Assembly (NCBI GenBank): GCA_023512835.1
Contig: CM042087.1
Span: 21,643,260-21,707,259 of the forward strand
Direction: 5' to 3'
Length of the DNA stretch: 64,000 bases
Source of the DNA: Taxillus chinensis
Taxonomy: Eukaryota; Streptophyta; Magnoliopsida; Santalales; Loranthaceae
Every line of letters starts with the position of its first letter. The first letter of the stretch is position 1. Position numbers and translations under genes: made by a program. The notes under the pieces were generated by a model. It was not told the origin of the DNA and ran no database searches. It saw nothing but the letters and a program-made list of their open reading frames with translations. Positions 55,761 to 64,000 of this stretch are shown here, in pieces.

Positions 55761-56203
55761 TCCTCTCGGTAGACCTTTCCGGCTTAAAGAAATTCAGCAC
55801 TGTCTATCTTTTTAGGAAACTATACTTCAGAAGCTGATCAGACTGCGATTGTGTATTCATCCACTAGGCATTCCGAGCTAACCCATTTCATTTCTTCAAC
55901 TATACATGTTAATAGAATAATCTAAATGAACAGGCATTTGTCATGTGGTGATCAGTGGAAATTAAGATCATGAAAGCAAAATTAGGTTAATCATATAAAC
56001 TTTAATCATGTTTGCTTAAACGACTTCAGTCGGGAAACACAAGCATCCTCCCATTTATGAAGTTGCTATCAATATCAGGAGCATGAAAAACATTAGACAG
56101 TAAGTATGATCATCATTAAGATCAGTATGTATCTACTACTATCAATAAAAGCACAATGCATGTTCTGACAGTAAGTATACTGTTGGGTAATTTAAATGTG
56201 AAA
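55761..56203 (-). other. Spacer after Copia-D pol, no gene
   Basis: AT-rich counterpart of 7209-7663 in Copia-1. Confidence 0.5.
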
Positions 56204-59200
56204 CTATGCAGAGAAGTCGAGCATACCTAATCGGAAGAGTAGTTCAAAGAATCTTGCATCAGGTAGGGGCTTTGTAAGTATGTCTGCCAATTGATCTTCA
56301 GTAGCAACATGTTCCAGTGAGATGTGACTTTTGAGAACATGGTCGCGTATGAAGTGATACCTGACTTCAATATGCTTCGTCTTAGGGTGCATGACAGGAT
56401 TGTTGCTGATAGCAATTGCGCTAGTGTTGTCGCAGTAGAGTGGAATAGATGACATGTTGAAACTGTAGTCAGTAAGTTGACTTTGCATCCATAGTAGCTG
56501 TGTGCAGCAACTCCCAGCAGCTATATATTCCGCCTCAGCAATAGAGGTTGATACGGAATTCTGCTTCTTACTGAACCATGAAATTAATTTATTTCCAAGA
56601 AACTGACACGTACCACTTGTGCTTTTCCTGTCGATGCGACACCCAACGAAGTCAGCATCAGAGTATCCGGATAAGGTGAAGTTGGACTCCTTTGGGTACC
56701 AGAGTCCCAAATTCATCGTTCCCTTGAGATACCTTAATATCCGTTTAACATGAAGCATATGTGACTCCTTGGGATTTGCCTGATATCGTTCACAGATGCA
56801 AGTTGCAAACATAATGTTTGGGCGACTTGCTGTAAGATACAGCAAGGATCCTATCATCCCTCTCTAGTCAGTCACATTTACTGATATGCCATCCACATCA
56901 GGATCTAACTTGGCACTGACAGGCATGGGAGTTTTGACGGGAGATGAACCTTCCATACCAAACTTCTTAATAAGATCGCGAGTGTACTTAGCTTGATTAA
57001 TGAAGATCCCTTCCTTCAATTGTTTAACTTCTATTCCAAGGAAGTAGGACAGTTCTCCCATCATGCTCATCTCAAACTTGCCTGTCATCAACTTTGCAAA
57101 CTCTTCACAAAGCTTCGGATTTGTTGATCTGAAAATGATATCATCCACGTATATCTGTACGATTAGAGTGTGTCCTTTCTCTTTTCGTAGAAATAAGGTA
57201 GTGTCTATCTTCCCTTTTTGGAAGTTATGAGCAAGTAGAAATTCTGACAGTGTGTCGTAACAGGCTCTTGGAGCTTGTTTCAAACCATATAAAGCTTTTC
57301 GAAGCTTGTAGACTAGATGTCCTGCCTTAGGTTCAATGAAACCGGGAGGTTGTTCAATGTACACCTTCTCTTGAAGATCTCCATTAAGGAATGCGCTCTT
57401 GACGTCCATTTGATAAACTATGAAGTTTTCATATGAAGCATACGCCAGAAACATTCGGATTGCCTCAAGTCTTACTACTGGAGCAAAGGTCTCATCATAG
57501 TCTATTCCTTCTTCTTGACGATATCCTTTGGCTACAAGTCTGGCTTTGTTTCGGATTACTATTCCATCCGTATCAAGCTTGTTCCGGAACACCCATTTAA
57601 CTCCAATGACTTGCTGAGACTTAGGCCTTGGTACTAGAGTCCACACATTATTTCTCTTAAATTGATTCAGCTCTTCTTGCATGGCTTCTATCCAATTCGA
57701 ATCCTGAAGAGCTTCATCTACCACTTTTGGTTCTATTTGAGATAGAAAACACGAGTAAAGACACATGTTGAAAGTTGCTGCTCTTGTTCTTACACCAGTA
57801 GTAGGATCACCAATCACTTGATCTGAGGGATGGTTTCGGGTCCATCTGTAATTCTGTGCATGTGATGGTTGATCTTGAATAATTTGAAGCTCGCGCATTA
57901 GGTGGTTCAGGTATATCTGCTGGTTGAGCTTCTTCCGGACCAGATGTTTCGTATTAGAAGGTACGGTAGAACTAGGTGGTTCTTCAACACTGTTTCTTTC
58001 AGTGTTAACTGGTCCAGACGGGCTTGAAGGTGCTCCGGAATTTTGGGTATCCGAAGGAGTATGTCCGGAGCTTAATGGTAGTCCTGAGTCCGAATCATTC
58101 GTACCATCATCCATATAATTTCTTTGTCCCTCGTTGATGCCACGTGGTTTGTTAGAATGTGTAACAGGAACATTCATAAACTTCGAATAATCGATGTTGC
58201 TGTCTGGGACCTGTACATTAGAAGTTGAAGAAGCAACTTTTGACCAATCAAGATTAGTTTCATCAAAGGTCACATGGATGGATTCTTCAACCTTAAAAAG
58301 TTTTCTATTGAAGACCCGATAAGCCTTGCTATGTAATGAGTACCCGACAAAAATCCCATCATCAGATTTTGGTTCAAATTTATTCCGGATTTCTTTGCTA
58401 TGTATCAATATATAGCATGTACACCCAAAAGCTCTGAAATGTGAAATTGAAGGCTTTCGTCCTCTCCACATCTCATAGGGTGTTTTCATGGTAGATTTAT
58501 TTATTAGAGTTCTGTTCTGAACATAGCAGGCAGTGGACACAGCTTTAGCCCATAGACTGAGAGGAAGCGTTGCCCCTGCTAACATAGATCTGCCAGCCTC
58601 GACTAAAGTACGATTCTTGCGCTCAGCTACCCCATTTTGTTGTGGAGTTCTGGGCGCAGAGAAGTCATGCTGAATGCCCTGTTCAGAACAATATGATCTC
58701 ATATCTGACAAATCAAATTCTGTACCATGATCACTCTTGATGCACTTTATGCTCAGTCCTTGTGAGTTGCTTATCTAGTTGAAAAGATCTACAAGATGCT
58801 CAAAAGTTTGATCCTTTGATTTCAGGAACATCACCCATGTGTATCTGGTGAAATCATCGATAACCACAAGAGTATATCTTGCACCAGCCAGCAAAGGAAC
58901 AGAAATAGGACCACAGAGGTCCATATGAAGAAGTTGTAGGGGAGCAGTTATTGAATTAACTGATTTGCTCTTAAAGCTATGTTTGGTCTGTTTGCCAAGT
59001 TGGCATTCTCGACAGAGAGTGTCTTTGGAGTATTTGAGTTTAGGTAGACCAGTGACAAGATCAAGTGATGCTAACTTAGACAGTGTCTTAAAGTTTAAAT
59101 GTGCGCATCGCTTGTGCCATAACCGACTATCGTCATCTGAAGCTTTAGTGAGGAAGCATATAGGGTCAGAAGAATTATTTCTTAAGACCACTGAGTATAT

Positions 59201-59557
59201 GTCCCCATCTCTTGATCTGGATAACTTAACATCTCCGGATAAGTTTTCCCTTACTGTACAGGTGTTGGACATAAAGGAAACAATAAATCCTTTGTCACAT
59301 AAATTACTGACACTTGATACAACTCTAGTGATTGATACACAGCCGTTGGTTAAAGTGCCATACCCGACAGTCTTTCCTTTGCTGTTGTCACCATATGAAA
59401 CGGATGGACCTCGTTTTTCATTAACTTCTACAAGCAGAGTCTGATCACCTGTCATATGTCCGAAGCATCCACTATCGAGGATCCACTTGCTTTGATTGAT
59501 CTTTAACTTCAAGTGATCCGGCAATGCATTCCAGAGATGCTCCTGAAAGACAACAGT
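56204..59557 (-). pseudogene. pol: Copia-D pol: protease, integrase, RT, RNase H (two in-frame stops)
   Basis: Nearly complete. It follows the gag TAA in the same frame. Protease keeps the catalytic block WILDSGC near 59490. The zinc-binding region (LWHKRCAHLNF...CRECQLGK, about 59125-59000), core IKSDHGTEF near 58735 and [13 protein letters not shown] near 58640, a Pro/Ser-rich linker, and RT ([27 protein letters not shown] at 57140-57151 minus) follow, then RNase H (YSDADFVG, IAEAEYIAAG) to TAG 56204. Stops: TAG at 58775-58777 (Trp in Copia-1) and TAG at 56864-56866 (Tyr in Copia-1). Apart from these it reads through. Confidence 0.9.
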
Positions 59558-61853
59558 TTACACTTTTGGTGCCCAAACTTGTTTCGAGCGGTTAGAAAGA
59601 ACAACAGTAATGTCAACAGTTCTGGATTTGACTTTGCTAGGACTTTTAGCTCTCTAAGTTGACTTTAACTTGTTAGTTTCAGCTGCTTCTTTTATTTGGG
59701 TTATCTTGGGAAAGACACTCCTTTGAGGTTTAGATTTTGTTTTGCTCGAAGAACCCTTTTTATTGAACTGATCTTTATTGGTACGAATTTGATTACAAAG
59801 CCAGTTATCAGATAAACTCCAACATTCATAGTGATAATGACCTATTTCCCTACAGATGGAACAGACACTATAATGCAGGGTATAAACGGGGGATACAGAT
59901 CTCTTAGATTTTACAGACTTTCTACTTTGTTCCCTGTGGCCTAATCCATTGCGTTTGGGTGACGCACTCTTGGCCCTAGATGCGTCAGCTTTAGCCTTTC
60001 CTTTCTTTTTGGGTGCTACAGTTTTGGCTTTAACTGCAGCATCCTTCCCTTTATCATTAGTTACAGGTGCTACTACTTCGGGAAGTGCAGTAACAGCCTC
60101 GACTCCACAGTCATAAACTATGGTGCCACCTAAAATGAAACCATCCAACAGTTTAGACGTACTAACAGGATATAAGTTGGTTAGTTTTGGAGTGAAATCC
60201 AGAGGACACTCAGTAGCTTGAGGATTGGAGGTTGATGATTCGGAGCCTAGGCCAGGTTTGACTCGAATATTATCCAGATCAGTCCTAAATGAAGAGGCTA
60301 TTTCCCCGGATTTAAGCCACTTACGATTTATTTCCTTTTCCTGTTCAAGTTCATTCTCGAGTCTTTTTACAATAACTTTTAGGCCTGAGAGATTGGTATT
60401 TAGCAGATGATTTTCAGCCCTTAGATCGTGATACCAAGCTTCTTTTCCTTTGAAGTCAGCTATGTCTTTTTCAAGTCTAGTAATAGTAAATTCAAGACAT
60501 TTATTCTGACTTTCCATATCTTTGTACATTTGAGTAATTATTAGTCTCTCATTCTTTTCATGATCACGTTCAGTAATAAGAGATTCTATTTTACTCATGA
60601 GCTTAGAGATAGAAGGTACCTCAGTATTTGCCATGAGGCAGACGTTCGGCTTAGGAGTTGGCTCATCATCCGAGGATTCCTCCTCTTCTTCCGAGCCACT
60701 GATGTACTTTGTCACGAGCGCCTTCCTCTTGTTCTTGTTGTTGTCTGAGGTGGTACGTCGAGGAGTAACCTTGTCACTTTTCTTTACCGTCTTAGATTTG
60801 GATCTGCATTCCTTGGCCCAGTGACCGGGTTTCCCACAATCAAAGCATTCTTAGGAGCTCGACTCCGATCGCTCCTTCCTTTTGGATGATGAGAGGCCTC
60901 TTCTGAATCCTTTTCTACTTTTCCGAAGGAATCAAAGGATTTGACAAGAAGAGCTATTTCCTCTTCTACGTCTGAGTCGGAATTCTCTGACTCATCCGTA
61001 TTATCCTCTTGATGATTACTGGAGCATTCCGTAGCTTTGCGGGCTACCCCTTTTTCTTTCCGAGCTATTTTCTCATCACGGTCAGTGTATCTGAATCTGA
61101 CCTCATGAGTCCGAAGCTCTCTGTATATTTCTTCAAAGGCAGTAAACGGCCAGTTTTTGTCAGCTTGCATCTGGAGCTGCTTGGAGTAGTAGCGATCCGG
61201 CAGGGATCGAAAGAACTTGTCATTGATTTGAGACTGAGTGTAGTGTTCATTGACAGTTTTTAGCTCTAGAATGAGCTTGCCGAATCTCCGATAGATGCTC
61301 TCAAAGGATTCGCCAGGTTTGTGATTGAAACTCTCAAAGTTCTGTCTGAGAGCACATATCACGTTTTGCATCTGGGATTGACTCCCCTCATAGAGGATTG
61401 TCAGTTTATCCCAGACAACTTTTGCTGTCGTGCAGCCCTGGACGTCCGTGAAAGCCTCGGAATCCAAAAACGATGTAACGTAAGCCAGAGCCTTTTCACT
61501 AGCGCACTGCCAGGCTCTTTCATCGTTGGTAAGTTCGGCATCCGTCATTGGTCTTCTAACTCCATGTTCTCCGATAGTCATCGGAATTGGAATCTCCTGA
61601 TGAAGACAGGGCCACATGAGATTATCATGGCATACCATAAACATCTTCATGCGAGCTTTCCACTGGGAGAAAAGCTCAGGTGTGAATTTGGGCGGTTTTG
61701 TCAGAGTAAAACCAGAACTCCGTGGTTGAGGAGTAGTGGCAGCAGCAGTTGAGGTGGGTCGACGTTTTCACTGCTGCTTCGATTTGGGATGGGCTCTTGT
61801 GCACCTCCGGAGTTAAGGCGAGTGTTGAATAGCATACTGCTTTCTTCGGACAT
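59558..61853 (-). pseudogene. gag: Copia-D Gag (frameshifted)
   Basis: ATG at 61853 (minus). A one-base deletion near 61752 (in the Pro/Ala run) shifts frame before the gag core (MKMFMVCHDNLMWPCL from 61650). The core continues to about 60850, where another one-base change falls just before the CCHC knuckle at 60806-60847. The frame 60715-59654 carries the acidic linker, a heptad-rich coil and a second knuckle (CSICREIGHYHYEC) near 59860. It ends at TAA 59558-59560 after another shift near 59650. Layout equals Copia-1. Confidence 0.88.
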
Positions 61854-61900
61854 TGCTGAGAGTGAAAGAGTGGGATCTCTACTTAGAACAAATAGAACTT

Positions 61901-61912
61901 GCTCTGATACCA
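61901..61912 (-). other. Primer binding site of Copia-D, initiator Met tRNA type
   Basis: On the minus strand TGGTATCAGAGC, two bases after the LTR end. Confidence 0.92.
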
Positions 61913-61914
61913 CT

Positions 61915-63341
61915 TGATGGTCCCTTGGAGCCTAGAGGGGGGTGAATAGGCTCTTATCAAAACTCTTTTGATTCTCTTATGACACAACACTTATCTAGTT
62001 AAGTGATAGAATCACTGCGGAAGATAACCATATAGTGGAAGTATTTTGTTTTATTATCAAAAGATAAATACAACAAAATAGAAGTAGGACTCTTTTACAC
62101 TCTGTTTACAAAAGGATTCACACACTAGCCTATATTATGTCTTTGAACTCTTGTGCATACACACGGTTGATTCAGGCTCGCTCGCACACACATTTCCAAA
62201 AGTACAAGTATGAATATTTATAAAAGCATTCCTAGGAGACAACCTTGGAACTTGTAGTTCCGGAATGCATTCAGCACTAACTATTCCTCAGTAATCTCTC
62301 TGCCTTGACTGCTATGGTTTGTGGAGATCAAGATCTTGGGTTTGAAGAGTATTAGTGCCTTTGTGAGTTCCCAAGTATAATTAAAGTTGTGTCCACATAT
62401 CCGGGTGATCCACGTGTAAGATTCTTCATGTTCTCAACGAGTTTGTCTTACATTGGAACACCACGAGCTGATAACTTTAAATGCGGTAAGTTGAAGTAGT
62501 ATCTTCTGGGTCCGGTGTAATTTTCCTTACTCCGTTGCTAATGAAGCTCGGAACCTTACTCCGTGTCAATGGTTGCTTACTTCGTATCTATTTGGTACTG
62601 GAATCCTTAGTCTGTGTCAGCGCTTCCTTACTCCGTGTGAATGAGAAGGTCGGAGTGCTTATTCCGTATCAGCGCTTCCTTACTCTGCATGTAAGTTCCT
62701 TACTCCGTATGTAAGTTCCTTACTCCGTATGTAAGTTCCTTACTCCGTGCGAGTCTAAAGAATTGGATGGCTTACTCCGTACTAGCACATCCTTACTCCG
62801 CATGAGTGAGTGGTCCGTATTCCTTACTCCGCATCTGGTTTCCTTACTCCGTGCGAATAAAGACTCGAGTCCTTATTCCGCATTAGTACTTCCTTACTCC
62901 GTATGTATGGAAGACTCGGATGCCTTACTCCGTGTCTTCTTTACTTTAGTTCACTTGAGTGGAAAACTTAACTTTTTAGCTCCGTGTCGACTCTTTTACT
63001 TCGTGCGACCTTGTAGACTAAGATTCTTACTCCGCATCAATTTGACTTAGTCCATTTGAGATATTAAGAGCAAACTCCGTAATCCGTAGCTTTTAAGTTC
63101 TTAGTCCGCACGAATGTTCCTTATTCTGTATGTATTGGTGACTTGGTTATTTACCAAGTGTTTGACGACACTCACTCTTGTCCGGATCAGGATTATGTAT
63201 CCTGTCCTTAGCTTTGCTCTCACGAGTGTATCTCCGGATTAATAACATATCTTCTGCAATGATCAAAGAAACACAAAAGATCTCAAATCAAATTACATAG
63301 GGCTTTATCAGCATTATCCAAATTCTGGGCTTGATCCAACA
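61915..63341 (-). repeat. Copia-D 5' LTR
   Basis: 1427 bp; minus strand TGTTGGATC to GGGACCATCA. The motif array is at 62524-63131 and a G-box near 62411. The flank gaagc (63342-63346) is the only surviving target copy. Confidence 0.92.
62691..62750 (-). repeat. Three perfect 20-bp copies inside the Copia-D U3 array
   Basis: gtaagttccttactccgtat starts at 62691, 62711 and 62731 (the last copy ends in a variant). It contains the array motif, so it marks recent local expansion. Confidence 0.85.
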
Positions 63342-63893
63342 GAAGCTGATACTCAATTAGTTTGGCAGAATCCTCCCATACCTCAAGGAAGCTTTGGAGC
63401 GTATCCAGGTTTTTTTCCTACACATGGATTTTGTGCGGGGTCACCTCCATTCACAGCCTATGCAGCCCCAGTACCCCAATTCCTAACATATCAACCACCA
63501 AGAGGGGGCCCTAGCCCTTTTCCCCCAGTCACTCCTCCGACCATGTAACCAGGGCCCTAACAAACGTCTGTTAGGCCGAATCAAGCTTCCAACAAGACTA
63601 AGCTAGAATTTGATCTAATTCCCATAACCTATACTGAGTTATATCCCCAGCTTTTGAAAGCTGGTATGGTGAGCCCCATACCAATGGGAGAAGTGAAGCA
63701 ACCTTACCTGGGATGGTACAAAGCAGATGCCCGTTGCGCCTATCACAATAACGGAGTTGGTCATAACATTGAGGGTTGCATTGCCTTCAAGAGAAAGGTC
63801 CAACATCTTCTCAATTCCAAATGGTTAGATTTCTCAAAGCAAGCTAGTGCACCAAATGTCAACTCAAATCCATTGCCAGAGCATTCCAACTAG
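63342..63893 (+). pseudogene. gag: Element C Gag, C-terminal part (two stops)
   Basis: The frame runs from the Copia-D junction. A Pro/Phe/Gly-rich segment has stops TAA at 63546-63548 and TAA at 63558-63560. Then comes FDLIPITYTELYPQLLKAG, LGWYKADARCAYHNNGVGH and a C in a knuckle-like C-H-GH-C arrangement, then FKRKVQHLLNSKWLDF, ending at TAG 63891-63893. It matches the element A block at 27820-27960 but keeps the Cys residues. Confidence 0.82.
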
Positions 63894-64000
63894 TGAACGT
63901 GGGAACCATTGGAATAAAGGAGAGAAGCAAGCTTTGTGACACCTCGGGAAACTCTTTGGATGTTTACAACTTTTTTTTTGTTTGGTTTTGGTTAATCTTG
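63894..64000 (+). other. Element C internal sequence at the window edge
   Basis: Decayed linker after gag; no motif. Confidence 0.4.

Larger units (their letters stand above)
52705..63341 (-). mobile_element. Copia-D, Sirevirus-like element inserted in element C, 3' end deleted
   Basis: On the minus strand: 5' LTR 63341-61915, primer site, gag, pol, polypurine cluster and the start of the extra gene. Similarity to Copia-1 stops at about 52705, equivalent to Copia-1 position 10680, so the C-terminal part of the extra gene, polypurine tract, 3' LTR and one target copy are gone. It keeps the full integrase-RT span that Copia-1 lacks. Confidence 0.9.
47655..64000 (+). mobile_element. Element C, Tat/Ogre-like retrotransposon (partial, runs off the window)
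   Basis: 5' LTR, primer site and leader are at 47655-52704; gag resumes at 63342 after Copia-D. Leader words shared with element A (ccctatacccgg; ttgggaaccaa then gaata) show that the two are related. About 2.6 kb between leader and late gag, judged from element A, is missing. The remainder lies beyond 64000. Confidence 0.78.

Overview
The window is plant nuclear DNA made almost wholly of nested LTR retrotransposons. I see no intact host gene, rRNA, tRNA gene, CRISPR array or bacterial feature. Plant origin is inferred from the lineages: Sirevirus-like Ty1/Copia, Tat/Ogre-like Ty3/Gypsy with two RNase H domains, and a Tekay/Del-like chromovirus with a chromodomain-type tail. The species is not identifiable. 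Every retroelement gene is broken by stops, frameshifts or deletions.

Layout. (1) 1-13465: a flanking stretch and a fragment of LTR family C (minus), interrupted by Copia-1 (plus, 1072-13139), which has both LTRs, a Met-tRNA-type primer site, broken gag and pol, a polypurine cluster and a large extra 3' gene. (2) 13466-18668: AT-rich DNA, a full-length family-C LTR (minus, 14553-17815) and a degenerate GTCGA-rich repeat. (3) 18669-47414: element B (Tekay/Del-like, minus, target duplication GTAGA on both sides). Its 3' LTR is split by element A (Tat/Ogre-like, plus, about 20557-38979), which has 3.5-kb LTRs. (4) 47655-64000: element C (Tat/Ogre-like, plus, running off the window). Its 5' LTR holds a solo Copia LTR (49550-50981, duplication GTTCC). 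Its gag is interrupted by Copia-D (minus, 52705-63341), a relative of Copia-1 whose 3' end is deleted.

Insertion order from nesting: C copies first; then the solo LTR, Copia-D and Copia-1 into C sequences; B beside C; A into B.

Most interesting: (a) the extra gene of the Copia family ends in a region that reads like a C48 (ULP1/SENP-type) cysteine peptidase, with candidate His, Asp, Gln and Cys in the expected order. A TATA-like box and CT-rich leader conserved in both copies suggest it has its own promoter. (b) The unrelated Copia and Tat LTRs carry arrays of the same short motif (CGGANTAAG, often TGCGGAGTAAGGA), on the sense strand and upstream of the TATA box in both. (c) The Tat 5' leader has three tandem hairpins whose stems appear to covary, and its 3' UTR has a satellite-like array with a period near 177 bp. 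(d) Two tracts of A/C homopolymers (about 19650-20590 and 20824-20955) lie where sister copies have normal sequence, and look like consensus errors.
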